Shown here in pieces: positions 1 through 7,825 of a stretch of 64,000 nucleotides of DNA (position 1 is the stretch's first letter; each line of letters begins with the position of its first letter). Position numbers and translations under genes: made by a program. The notes below the pieces were generated by a model. The model did no database searches, was not told where the DNA came from, and worked only from the letters and a program-made list of their open reading frames with translations. Source of the DNA: Alteromonas sp. MMG017 (GTDB lineage Bacteria; Pseudomonadota; Gammaproteobacteria; Enterobacterales; Alteromonadaceae); assembly GCF_018100795.1 (NCBI RefSeq), contig NZ_JAGJDY010000002.1:248001-312000 (forward strand). Reading direction: 5' to 3'.

Positions 1-323
1 CTCGCATGAAAAAACTTTTCTTTTACAAATTGTGATAGGTTTTGCGCTATCACTTTTTTATTGCTTGCGACAATATTGGTATGAGGGATGGGATACCGTG
101 CAGGTATAGGCTTGAAAAGCGCTGTCACTGCAAACCAGTCAGCGAGCCCACCGACTAATGCGGCTTCGCTGGCCATTTTTATAAGCCCCAACCATTTAGC
201 ACTCGCCAAGCTGGGAACGTAAACTTGTGTAACAATGGCACTAACGAAAACACCCGCGGCTATCAATAAGCAAATTAATGCATTTTGCTTCGCTCGCTTT
301 AACTGCGAATGTTTGTCGTGCAT
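1..323 (-). CDS. DUF445 (YjiN-like) inner-membrane protein, partial
   Basis: Only the N-terminal ~107 residues are present; the gene runs off the left edge. The reading begins with ATG at 321-323, has a hydrophobic segment at about residues 16-34 and then the blocks ALVGGLADWFAVTALF and PIPHTNIV, which are hallmark motifs of the DUF445/YjiN family. The biochemical function of this family is not known; members are anchored in the inner membrane by their N-terminus. The start lies 3 nt behind the stop of the arsC-like gene, so the two probably form one transcript. Family assignment is from remembered motifs. Confidence 0.8.
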   Translation of the reverse strand, partial: MHDKHSQLKRAKQNALICLLIAAGVFVSAIVTQVYVPSLASAKWLGLIKMASEAALVGGLADWFAVTALFKPIPARYPIPHTNIVASNKKVIAQNLSQFVKEKFFHA

Positions 324-326
324 AAA

Positions 327-743
327 TTACATCCTTTTACCAAGTTCATCTAAAATTTGCTCACCATCTTCTTTAAAATACGGGCCTTGTGGCCAGGAAG
401 GTAGTAAATCGAGTACTTTTTCACTAGGCCGACACAGCCCAACACCTTTTTCTGTGCAAACTATAGGCCTATTTACCAAAACCGGATGTTTCAACATAGC
501 ATCAAGCAAAATATCGTCTTATACCGATTCATCTAATAACCCTAACTCTTCTGCAGGTGACTTTGTTGTTCTAAGCGCTTGTCTGGGGGTTAAACTAGCG
601 GCAGCAAACAACCCAAGTAACTGAGATCGAGTCCAACCTTCTTTTATATAATCTACAACAATCGGCGAATAGCCGGCATCTTCAATAATTTTTAATACGT
701 TACGGGATGTGCCGCAAGCGGGGTTATGGTGAATAACAATCAT
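327..743 (-). pseudogene. arsC: arsC-type arsenate reductase interrupted by an in-frame stop
   Basis: Reading the minus strand from ATG at 743 gives an ArsC-family protein: HHNPACGTSRN with the catalytic Cys near residue 10, then LRTTKSPAEELGL. At 519-521 there is a TAA, after which the same frame continues without shift into ILLDAMLKHPVLVNRPIV and GVGLCRPSEKVLDLLP, the normal C-terminal half, ending at 327. The total of 139 codons, both stops included, equals a normal glutaredoxin-dependent arsenate reductase. The TAA sits where relatives usually have a small residue such as Ser (TCA), so a single C-to-A change could explain it. It may be a recent pseudogene or a sequencing error; 74 residues alone would lack the C-terminal Arg region. 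Confidence 0.85.
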
Positions 744-1136
744 AAAAATAGCCCTTGAAAGAAATTACTTAATAAGTTAATTATTCACACTGGCCACATA
801 TGGTATTTCATATTTATTATCATTTAAGTGTGTGTCCGACGAATCTCGAGTGTGTGTCCAATTATCGAATAGCTGCCAGCGCTACTTTTACAATCAGGTT
901 CTTACAGCGCTTAATTGTTCAAATTAAAAACCACTCGAAAACCTAACAATTGGTGTATTTCGCTATTATCTAGCGAAGTTTTTAAAAGCCATAATTAAGA
1001 CATGACATGAAAAACTGTAAACCACTGATAATTAATAAAAATTACTTTTGGCATGCTCTATGAAAGATGATTGTGAAAGATAACCAGATATTAATGCGTA
1101 ATTTATAACGCTAAACACCACTGAAAAGGCTTTTCG
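744..1136. other. Intergenic region between arsC and the lipoprotein gene
   Basis: A 393-base AT-rich stretch between divergent genes. Apart from the two short GTGTGTCC repeats at 825-863 I see no ORF with a ribosome site, no tRNA and no clear terminator. It must hold promoters for both directions, but none matches the sigma-70 consensus well enough to place. Confidence 0.5.
825..863 (+). repeat. Two direct GTGTGTCC repeat units
   Basis: Two units of the window-wide family lie head to tail: TTTAAGTGTGTGTCCGACG at 825 and CTCGAGTGTGTGTCCAATT at 846, about 21-22 nt apart, i.e. roughly two helical turns. Both read forward on the plus strand. They sit in the divergent region between arsC and the lipoprotein gene. 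Function is unknown; see the family described under findings. Confidence 0.7.
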
Positions 1137-1808
1137 ATGAAAAAAACACTTATTGCCAGCACTCTATTCTTTGCAGCTACAACAATGCTTTCAGGCTGCG
1201 TCGTCCATGTTGGCCACGCTAGTGCTCAAGAGGGTGAAGATATTAGTAGCGTATTTGGTAGCGTAGATGTAGCAACACATCGTTCAGTAGGCGACCTTTC
1301 ATCAGTCAATGGCGATGTATCGCTAGAAGATCATACCCAAGCCGAAGATATTAGTGTTGTCAATGGTAGTGTAGAAATGGGTTCTCACGTTCGCGTTGAT
1401 GAAATCAACATCGTCAATGGTGACCTTGAAGCTGGTTCACATCTACATGTAGCCAACAGTATTGAAACGGTTAACGGCGACGTAAGCATTGCACAACAAA
1501 GCACAATTCAAGGTAGCGTAGAGACCGTTAATGGTGATATTCAAATTGCTGACAGCATTGTTGAGAACAATATTGAGAGTATGAATGGAGACATCACCCT
1601 CAAAGGCGATACGTTAATTAAGGGCGACATTATTTACAAAATGCGTGACGAAGGCTGGCTGGAAAGAAATAGCACAAAACCTAAGCTTACGATTGAAGTT
1701 GATGTGTCTATTGGCGGCTCAATAATTCTTGAACGCCCGGTAAATTTGGATATTGCTAACCCTGCACTGCAAGAAAAAGTGATTGTCAGTTATTCGTCTA
1801 GCAAGTAA
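1137..1808 (+). CDS. Repetitive beta-solenoid-like lipoprotein
   Basis: A 223-residue protein with a lipoprotein signal: charged N-terminus, hydrophobic core and lipobox LSGC with Cys21 as the acylated residue. After it, the sequence repeats a motif of the form VNGDV/VNGSV about seven times with an 18-19 residue period (SVFGSVDV, SVNGDVSL, VVNGSVEM, IVNGDLEA, TVNGDVSI, TVNGDIQI, SMNGDITL), as expected for a right-handed beta-helix resembling DUF4097 or bactofilin-like polymer-forming domains. A non-repetitive tail starts at about residue 170. I do not recognise a specific function; an outer-membrane-attached scaffold or envelope sensor is possible. It is followed 31 nt later by an acetyltransferase gene on the same strand. 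Confidence 0.75.
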   Translation: MKKTLIASTLFFAATTMLSGCVVHVGHASAQEGEDISSVFGSVDVATHRSVGDLSSVNGDVSLEDHTQAEDISVVNGSVEMGSHVRVDEINIVNGDLEAGSHLHVANSIETVNGDVSIAQQSTIQGSVETVNGDIQIADSIVENNIESMNGDITLKGDTLIKGDIIYKMRDEGWLERNSTKPKLTIEVDVSIGGSIILERPVNLDIANPALQEKVIVSYSSSK

Positions 1809-1839
1809 GGTCTGGGCATTATCCCAAATGTAGACTGGT

Positions 1840-2406
1840 ATGAACGAAAAACAAAAAATGTTATCCGGTGAACTTTACTATCCTAACGATCGTGAATTAA
1901 CTGGGTTGCGTAAGGCCTGTCGGGTACAACTAGATGAGCTTAATGCTACATGTCAAACAGAGCACAAAGCTCGTACCCGTCAATTAAAGGCGCTTTTTGG
2001 CGCTACAGGCAAGCGCTTATACATAGAGTCGTCTTTCAAATGTGACTATGGCGAAAACATTCATGTAGGTGAAAACTTTTACGCTAATTTTAATTGCGTA
2101 ATACTGGATGCTGCCAAGGTGATTATTGGCGATAATTGTATGATTGCGCCGCAAGTAGGTATATACACCGCAACGCACCCTATCGACCCAATATCAAGGC
2201 AAACCGGTATTGAGTTCGCCAAGCCTATCACCATCGGTCACAATTGCTGGATTGGCGGTATGGCGGTGATAAACCCAGGTGTTAGCTTGGGCGATAATGT
2301 GGTAGTGGCTTCAGGAGCTGTAGTTACAAAGAGTTTCGGCGACAACGTGGTTATTGGCGGTAATCCGGCCAAAATAATCAAACACGTTGAGGTTGGCGAG
2401 GTATAG
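1840..2406 (+). CDS. maa: Maltose/galactoside O-acetyltransferase family protein
   Basis: A 188-residue hexapeptide-repeat acetyltransferase that would move acetyl from acetyl-CoA to a sugar hydroxyl. Visible are the N-terminal Mac domain (MLSGELYYPNDREL, where maltose acetyltransferases have MLAGELY), the left-handed beta-helix with isoleucine/valine hexads, the catalytic-loop TATHPIDP, and the terminal NPAKIIK block. Length matches E. coli Maa (183) and LacA (203). The ATG at 1840 has only a weak purine stretch upstream. It ends near a hairpin at 2450-2477 and faces the aldo/keto reductase gene. Whether the substrate is maltose or glucose, or instead a nodulation-type acceptor, cannot be decided. 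Confidence 0.82.
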   Translation: MNEKQKMLSGELYYPNDRELTGLRKACRVQLDELNATCQTEHKARTRQLKALFGATGKRLYIESSFKCDYGENIHVGENFYANFNCVILDAAKVIIGDNCMIAPQVGIYTATHPIDPISRQTGIEFAKPITIGHNCWIGGMAVINPGVSLGDNVVVASGAVVTKSFGDNVVIGGNPAKIIKHVEVGEV

Positions 2407-2449
2407 GCCCTCATATATGTACAGAACCTACGTATCTCTCTACGAGTAG

Positions 2450-2477
2450 CCCTCCCACCACGCTATTGGTGAGAGGG
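2450..2477. terminator. Hairpin between convergent genes
   Basis: CCCTCCCACC pairs with GGTGAGAGGG around an 8-nt loop (nine pairs plus one mismatch). The U-run is weak on both sides, so it is only a possible bidirectional terminator for maa and dkgB. Confidence 0.4.
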
Positions 2478-2505
2478 TTATAAATGTTTATCTAATGATA
2501 AGAGC

Positions 2506-3309
2506 CTAATCCCACTTGGGCGCGAAGTCTGGATTAACGATGCGCTCACCGTTATCTAACTCATCGATGCGGGTAATATCATCATCCGTTAGAGAAAGTT
2601 CGGTATAAGAGAAATTTTGCGCCAAGTGCTTTTTATTGGTTGAAGAAGGAATGGTGTTAATCCCTTTCTTGTCTAACCATGCCAACACCACCTGTGCGGG
2701 GTTAGAGTCATGCGCATCTGCAATAGCCGTTAATGTGTCATCTTTCATTACATCACCGACGGCAAAAGGCATGTAAGCCGTTACGCCTATACCGCGCTCT
2801 TCACAAACCTGTACAACCTGACGGTTCTGCATGAACGGGTGAAGCTCAATTTGGTTTGTGTATATCTCACCCTTACCAAGTATTTCCTCAGCCTGTTTAA
2901 TCTGATCTATCGTAAAGTTAGACACCCCGATATGACGGGTCAAACCAAGGTCTTTAGCTTGCTTTAAACGCATGAGGTAGTCTTCAAGGGAGATGTCGTC
3001 ACCTGGGTAAGGCCAGTGAATAAGCAGTAAATCGACATACTCCACTTTTAGCTTCGACAAACTCTCGTGAACGCTAGGAATAAACTTATCTTCACTGAAT
3101 GATTCATACCACACCTTGGTGGTAATGAATAAATCAGAGCGAGCGATGCCGCTGGTTTTAATAGCGTCGCCAACAAGCTCCTCGTTTTTGTATATTTGCG
3201 CGGTATCTACATGTCTAAAACCTACATCTAGTGCATCGGTTACCGCATTGAGTGCAGTATCGCCTTCCAAACGGAATGTTCCCATTCCTAACTGAGGCAT
3301 ATCTTTCAT
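2506..3309 (-). CDS. dkgB: Aldo/keto reductase, 2,5-diketo-D-gluconate reductase B type
   Basis: An NADPH-dependent aldo/keto reductase of 267 residues, the same length as E. coli DkgB (methylglyoxal and 2,5-diketogluconate reductase). Near the start is LGMGTFRL, then GFRHVDTAQIYKNEE with the catalytic Asp and Tyr, TTKVW with the Lys, LLLIHWP with the His, IGVSNF and the NADPH-binding INTIPSSTNKKHL. I place the start at the ATG 3307-3309 because AGGAG lies 6-7 nt ahead of it; an upstream alternative would add ten residues with no ribosome site. It stands alone on the minus strand. Exact substrate is inferred from similarity only. Confidence 0.85.
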   Translation of the reverse strand: MKDMPQLGMGTFRLEGDTALNAVTDALDVGFRHVDTAQIYKNEELVGDAIKTSGIARSDLFITTKVWYESFSEDKFIPSVHESLSKLKVEYVDLLLIHWPYPGDDISLEDYLMRLKQAKDLGLTRHIGVSNFTIDQIKQAEEILGKGEIYTNQIELHPFMQNRQVVQVCEERGIGVTAYMPFAVGDVMKDDTLTAIADAHDSNPAQVVLAWLDKKGINTIPSSTNKKHLAQNFSYTELSLTDDDITRIDELDNGERIVNPDFAPKWD

Positions 3310-3533
3310 ATCAGTCTCCTTTTTGTGCACGTTTATCAAGTCATTGATGTGTTGTTCCTACGCACTCAAACCACGGGGAGATCGAATTCATTGAAAAAAG
3401 TTAACCTACGCAACACACGCCGATACACTCATACGGTATTGATGCTGGAACTAAGTGCGATTAAGCCTAGCGGATATGGGCTTGCTAAGCATACGCCTAA
3501 TTAGCATAGCCGTGTCCGAAAGATAATTTCGCA

Positions 3534-3558
3534 AAAAAAACGGGCAAAGCCCGTTTTT
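3534..3558. terminator. Rho-independent terminator after rluB
   Basis: AAAAACGGGC, loop AAA, GCCCGTTTTT: a perfect stem flanked by A and T runs on both sides, so it works in both directions. It lies 25 nt past the rluB stop and ends the minus-strand run. Confidence 0.9.
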
Positions 3559-3582
3559 CTAATCAATTTGTTCAGATTGCTG

Positions 3583-4479
3583 TTAACGCTTAGGCGTTCT
3601 CGCTACCCGCTTTTTAACACCGCCATTTTCTTTACGTACCTTGTGTTTTTTCACAGAGCGACGCATACGGCTTAAACGTGCATGATCTAGTTTGCCTTGG
3701 CGTACATCCACCATGGTTTGCGTTTCTTCAGGTAATTGCACAATGTCACGTAGTGCGTTGACATCTTCTAAACCCAGCTCTACCCAAGCCCCTTGTGGCA
3801 AACGCTTTTGTAAGTCCATTGGACCGTATTTAACACGGATTAATCGGCTTACCTGCACACCTTGAGATTCCCACAAGCGTCGTACTTCTCGGTTACGCCC
3901 TTCTTTAAGCGTAACGTTGAACCAACGGTTCATGCTTTCTTCTTCAGAGCCGGGAGGGGCAACTTTACCCGAGATACTCAAAAACTTAGCTTCACCGTCT
4001 TCAAGTTGAACGCCCTTTTTCAAGGTATTTAACGTTTGATGCGTTACGTCACCAAATACACGTACAGCATATTCGCGCTCTACTTCACACTTAGGGTGCA
4101 TCAAACGGTTTGCAAGCTCACCATCGTTGGTAAACAACAATAGGCCGCTTGTGTTCATATCTAAACGCCCTACCGCAATCCAGCGGCCCATACGAATAGC
4201 AGGTAAACGGTCAAACACCGTGTCGCGCCCTTCCGGATCGTGGCGGCTGCATAACTCGCCTTCAGGCTTGTTATACATTAAAACGCGGCATACAGGCTGT
4301 TCAGTTTGACGAGACAACAAGTGTCCATCAACACGAATCTGGCCACTCTCGTCAACACGGTCGCCCAATGTTGCCAATGTACCATTCACCGAAACGCGGC
4401 CTTGTTCAATCCAACGTTCCATTTCTCGTCGCGAGCCTAGCCCTTGATTAGCTAGTACTTTTTGCAACTTTTCAGTCAT
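3583..4479 (-). CDS. rluB: 23S rRNA pseudouridine(2605) synthase RluB
   Basis: A 298-residue RsuA-family pseudouridine synthase acting on 23S rRNA (U2605 in E. coli). It has an N-terminal S4 RNA-binding domain ([20 protein letters not shown]), the catalytic block [12 protein letters not shown] with the nucleophilic Asp, and [12 protein letters not shown] near the end, followed by a Lys/Arg-rich tail of about 40 residues. The ATG at 4477-4479 is preferred over a GTG nine bases upstream because AAGAG precedes it by eight bases and because it overlaps the scpB stop (ATGACTGA), suggesting translational coupling. The order scpA-scpB-rluB is conserved in gammaproteobacteria. Confidence 0.95.
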   Translation of the reverse strand: MTEKLQKVLANQGLGSRREMERWIEQGRVSVNGTLATLGDRVDESGQIRVDGHLLSRQTEQPVCRVLMYNKPEGELCSRHDPEGRDTVFDRLPAIRMGRWIAVGRLDMNTSGLLLFTNDGELANRLMHPKCEVEREYAVRVFGDVTHQTLNTLKKGVQLEDGEAKFLSISGKVAPPGSEEESMNRWFNVTLKEGRNREVRRLWESQGVQVSRLIRVKYGPMDLQKRLPQGAWVELGLEDVNALRDIVQLPEETQTMVDVRQGKLDHARLSRMRRSVKKHKVRKENGGVKKRVARTPKR

Positions 4480-5116
4480 TTGTATCACTCTTTATTTGCT
4501 TGTTTTCGGTCGCACGGTCTGTTACCTCAGACGGTGCCTCATTTAACACCTTAAGCGACGAGGTGGGCTCAATACTTTTTGCCATTTCATCAAAAGCATC
4601 GGAATTTGGAAGCTCCGACAATGATGAAAGCGAAAAGTAATCTAAAAAAGTATGGGTGGTGGCATATAACGCTGGCCTGCCTGGCACTTCTTTATGCCCC
4701 ACTACTTTTACCCATTCTCGTTCTGTGAGTGTCTTCATTATACTACTGCTTACCGCTACGCCTCTTACTTGCTCAATTTCTCCACGAGTAATAGGTTGAC
4801 GATAGGCAATAAGTGCCAAAGTTTCCAACATAGCGCGGGAATACTTTGGGGCAGTTTCCTGCCATAGTTTGCTCAACCATGGACTTAACGCATCCACAGA
4901 TTGAAATCGGTAGCCACTGGCTACCTTCACTAATTGTATCCCCCTAGGTTGATAATCTAAGGTTAGCTCATTAATAACGGTCTTTAAGGTTCTTTCTGCA
5001 ACCGTGAAGTCACTTAGCACCGTATCTCTTAATTGCTGAATAGACACCGGAGCATCGGCAACGAAGATGGCGGCTTCAACCAGTTGTTTTAATTGAGCTG
5101 TTTTAATTTTTTTCAT
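4472..5116 (-). CDS. scpB: Segregation and condensation protein B
   Basis: A 214-residue ScpB, the winged-helix partner that together with ScpA and SMC forms a chromosome-condensing complex. Evidence: [21 protein letters not shown] at the N-terminus (first winged helix), [20 protein letters not shown] (the strongest family signature) and [14 protein letters not shown] [16 protein letters not shown]. The tail after about residue 180 is low-complexity and variable, as in relatives. It starts 2 nt after the scpA stop and overlaps the rluB start by 8 nt, so the three are probably translated together. Confidence 0.95.
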   Translation of the reverse strand: MKKIKTAQLKQLVEAAIFVADAPVSIQQLRDTVLSDFTVAERTLKTVINELTLDYQPRGIQLVKVASGYRFQSVDALSPWLSKLWQETAPKYSRAMLETLALIAYRQPITRGEIEQVRGVAVSSSIMKTLTEREWVKVVGHKEVPGRPALYATTHTFLDYFSLSSLSELPNSDAFDEMAKSIEPTSSLKVLNEAPSEVTDRATENKQIKSDTND

Positions 5117-5118
5117 TA

Positions 5119-5931
5119 TTACTCAACACTGCTGCCTAATTTTACATGAATTCGGGCGTAAGGACCTGCCTGAATACAAAAAATAAGCTGCTCTTTTACC
5201 AACTCTAAAATGGCTAAGAAGCACACCACGACACCAGCGCGACCTTCTTCCACCGTGAACAACCCTTCAAGAGGCGTAAATTCATTGGCGTTTATCAAAC
5301 TAAGAATTAACGACATTCGTTCACGGGTACTTAAGGCTTCACGGGCAATGGTATGGTGTTCAAATGCCGCTGCCCGTTTCATTGCTCCACTAAACGCGAG
5401 GACAATTTCCGCTAGGCTTATCTCTGGCTCAATTCGCACTGGCGAAACACTGTCAGCTACCAATACTTGGGTATCAAAAATGTCTCGTTCTAAACGAGGT
5501 TGAATATCCAAGTCTTCAGCGGCTTGTTTAACCAGTTCGTATTCTTTTAGCCGCCTAATAAGTTCAGCCCGAGGATCTTCTTCTTCGTCGCTATCGCTAC
5601 TACGTTTAGGTAACAATAATCTAGATTTTATCTCGGCTAAAATTGCGGCCATTAATAGATATTCTGCCGCTAACTCTAGTTTTAACGACATCATGGCATC
5701 GACATATTCCATGTATTGCTTAGTGATTGTCGCCACCGGCAAGGTAATAATATCGAACTTTTGCTTTCGAATAAGGTACAGCAGAAGGTCGAGCGGCCCT
5801 TCAAACGTTTCTAAAATAACTTCTAGTGCATCAGGCGGAATAAATAAGTCTTCAGGCTTTTCTATTAACGCCTCGCCGTGAATAAATGCGAGCGGAAGCG
5901 GCTGCTGAATAGGCGATTGCTCACTGCTCAT
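5119..5931 (-). CDS. scpA: Segregation and condensation protein A
   Basis: A 270-residue ScpA, the kleisin bridging SMC heads. The N-terminal kleisin helix region has EVILETFEGPLDLLLYLIRKQKFDI split across about residues 38-62, then AAEYLLMAAILAEIKSRLLLP, and a C-terminal winged helix with VCFLAILELVKEQLI. An acidic linker SDSDEEEDPRAELIRRL lies in the middle. It heads the scpA-scpB-rluB cluster and starts 9 nt after the end of yciO, suggesting one long operon from yciO or even rnm. SMC itself is not in the window, which is common in this group. Confidence 0.95.
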   Translation of the reverse strand: MSSEQSPIQQPLPLAFIHGEALIEKPEDLFIPPDALEVILETFEGPLDLLLYLIRKQKFDIITLPVATITKQYMEYVDAMMSLKLELAAEYLLMAAILAEIKSRLLLPKRSSDSDEEEDPRAELIRRLKEYELVKQAAEDLDIQPRLERDIFDTQVLVADSVSPVRIEPEISLAEIVLAFSGAMKRAAAFEHHTIAREALSTRERMSLILSLINANEFTPLEGLFTVEEGRAGVVVCFLAILELVKEQLIFCIQAGPYARIHVKLGSSVE

Positions 5932-5940
5932 CTGTATTCA

Positions 5941-6561
5941 CTATTCAAATGGGGCAGGATCGCCCGTACCACGGCGCATGATGACAGGAGTATCTTCAGA
6001 TAAATCAATAACGGTAGTAGGCTGCTCACCCAAATAGCCGCCGTGAATGATAACCCCCACCTGCTTTTCTAAATTATCGCGAATAACGTCTGGATCTGAT
6101 TCTGCCATGGTATTACCAGGCAAAATAAGCGAGGTAGACATCAGCGGCTCGCCAAGGGTTTCAAGCAGCGCTAACGCAATGGCGTTATCAGGCACACGAA
6201 TACCAATGGTCTTACGCTTGGGGTTTTGCAAACGCTTGGGCACTTCACGGGTGGCTTTTAGTACAAACGTGTACGACCCTGGCGTGTTATTTTTAATTTG
6301 TCTAAATGCCGTATTGTCTACTTTGGCGTAAATAGATAATTCAGACATATCTCGGCACATGAGCGTGAAGTTATGATCTTTGCCAATCTCTCGAATACGG
6401 CATAGTTGCTCTAGGGCTTTTTTGTCTTCCATTTGACAACCAATGGCATAGCCAGAATCGGTAGGATAAACCACTACCGCCCCTTCGCGTATAAGCTCAC
6501 AAGCTTGGTTCAACAAACGTTGCTGTGGGTTTTCAGGATGAATATAGAAAAACTGACTCAT
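5941..6561 (-). CDS. yciO: YciO-type Sua5/YrdC family protein
   Basis: A 206-residue YrdC/Sua5-fold protein, identical in length to E. coli YciO. Signature blocks are VVVYPTDSGYAIGC (nucleotide pocket), NFTLMCRDMSELS, PGSYTFVLKATREVPKRL, KTIGIRVPDN and STSLILPG. Proteins of this fold make threonylcarbamoyl-adenylate for the t6A tRNA modification; YciO is a paralogue whose exact role is less certain than that of TsaC/Sua5. It lies between rnm and scpA, a gene order known from many gammaproteobacteria. Confidence 0.9.
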   Translation of the reverse strand: MSQFFYIHPENPQQRLLNQACELIREGAVVVYPTDSGYAIGCQMEDKKALEQLCRIREIGKDHNFTLMCRDMSELSIYAKVDNTAFRQIKNNTPGSYTFVLKATREVPKRLQNPKRKTIGIRVPDNAIALALLETLGEPLMSTSLILPGNTMAESDPDVIRDNLEKQVGVIIHGGYLGEQPTTVIDLSEDTPVIMRRGTGDPAPFE

Positions 6562-6650
6562 AATAATGTCCTGTTCATGCCTATTGCTTGGCTTCTGTTA
6601 CTATCTAGCTAAAGAAAGGCAGCTAATACCACCCTGCGAGCAGCTAGCCG

Positions 6651-7568
6651 CTAATCATTACGACTAGGTGTAGGTGTAGATTGATTTACAGCATCTGCAA
6701 ATCCTTCTACCACAGGCCAATCGTGCCAAATAGGCGTTAAGTTACTGCTAATGCCCAAATTCTTACCTAGCTCTGTCCATCGTGATGGAAAGTGAAAATC
6801 AGAGCCTGCCGAGGCCAATAAATTATGGCTGGCAGCGAGTTCATTCACCAGCGCTTGCTTGTCTTTACTGATCCCAGGAAACGCGGTTTCAATAGCATCA
6901 CCACCTACTTGGGCAAAAAAATCGACTAATCTGCGTAGCCATTTTGCCGTCATATCGTAATGCACTGGATGGGCTAGTACAGCTTGTCCACCCGCACCGT
7001 GGATCCACTCAATAGCAGTTTCCACACTTGGCCAGTCTGCTTTTACCGCTGCACGCTTACCTTTGCCCAAATACTTTTTAAACGCAGCATTCATAGTATC
7101 CAAGCCATAGTTGTTAACAAGTACGCGAGCAAAATGTGCTCGGGTTATTTGTCCTTCGCCAGCTAATGCCATGGCACGTGGAAGTACACCTTCAAAACCG
7201 CACTTACCTAACTTTTCAGCTATTTTTTCTGCTCTAGCTTGGCGGGTTTGCGCTTGGCCTTCAAGTTGCGCTAAAAAGGTTGGGTTAGTTCTATCAACAT
7301 TTAACCCCACAACATGAATATCGAAACCATGCCAGTTGGTGGAAATTTCAACACCGTCAATGATTTTTAGCGGCCGTTTTTGTTTCGCTTGCGTGTTGTG
7401 CGCCATTTCTAATCCCGCCACTGTGTCGTGGTCGGTAATGGCTAGCACGTCAACCTGCATGGTGTGCGCACGCAGTATAAGCTCCTCTGCAGTGAGGTGC
7501 CCATCGGAGAATTTGGTATGGCTGTGGAGATCTATTTTCAAAGGCTTTTCAATAATTGGTTGACACAA
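6651..7568 (-). CDS. rnm: PHP-domain RNase AM / 3',5'-nucleotide bisphosphate phosphatase
   Basis: A 305-residue PHP-family metallo-phosphoesterase similar to E. coli YciV (RNase AM, 293 residues), an enzyme reported to trim rRNA 5' ends and act on nucleotide bisphosphates. Metal ligands are visible: IDLHSHTKFSDG, AITDHDTVAG, GVEIST, AVLAHPVHYD and GSDFHFPS. The family is also called TrpH because it lies beside trp in many genomes, as here, transcribed away from trpL. The likely start is TTG at 7566-7568, which gives the same short leader before the DLHSH motif as in E. coli; the ribosome site is weak. Confidence 0.85.
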   Translation of the reverse strand: MCQPIIEKPLKIDLHSHTKFSDGHLTAEELILRAHTMQVDVLAITDHDTVAGLEMAHNTQAKQKRPLKIIDGVEISTNWHGFDIHVVGLNVDRTNPTFLAQLEGQAQTRQARAEKIAEKLGKCGFEGVLPRAMALAGEGQITRAHFARVLVNNYGLDTMNAAFKKYLGKGKRAAVKADWPSVETAIEWIHGAGGQAVLAHPVHYDMTAKWLRRLVDFFAQVGGDAIETAFPGISKDKQALVNELAASHNLLASAGSDFHFPSRWTELGKNLGISSNLTPIWHDWPVVEGFADAVNQSTPTPSRND

Positions 7569-7666
7569 AGGTGAATTTGTTTTCTTCTATACGCACAAGT
7601 ATACAGATTTACGCCTTCGATAACTATCGATGTTCGTACAAGATTGAACCAAACACGAGTTTATTC

Positions 7667-7732
7667 ATGCAATTAATGACAATCACAACAGCAACAACTA
7701 TTGCTTCTTGGTGGTGGCACTCCCTCGATTAA
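7667..7732 (+). CDS. trpL: trp operon leader peptide (TrpL)
   Basis: A 21-codon ORF with three consecutive Trp codons (TGGTGGTGG at 7709-7717) followed by HSLD and a TAA at 7730. It lies 94 nt ahead of trpE and directly before a strong terminator. Three adjacent Trp codons in so short a frame are the hallmark of ribosome-mediated attenuation: starved ribosomes stall there and prevent the terminator from forming. Upstream is TTTATTC rather than a strong ribosome site. Confidence 0.9.
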   Translation: MQLMTITTATTIASWWWHSLD

Positions 7733-7798
7733 CGGGTGGTGTGCGCATTTGTGCGTGAATAAAACACAAAAGGCCCGTATTTACGGGCCTTTTTTTTA
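7732..7798 (+). promoter_or_regulatory. trp attenuator (antiterminator and terminator)
   Basis: The terminator is AGGCCCGTA, TT, TACGGGCCT at 7771-7790 with a T-run to 7797. The segment ACGGG at 7732-7736, overlapping the trpL stop, can pair with CCCGT at 7774-7778 and thereby break the terminator stem. This gives the mutually exclusive pairs needed for attenuation controlled by ribosome position on the Trp codons. I did not find a convincing TrpR operator upstream. Confidence 0.88.
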
Positions 7799-7825
7799 TC
7801 TTTTTGCAGTCGGAGAGTGGCAAAA

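Noticed and set aside
7569..7666. Possible TrpR operator upstream of trpL
   Set aside because: Only a partial half-site (GTACAAG) is present and no palindrome with the right spacing.
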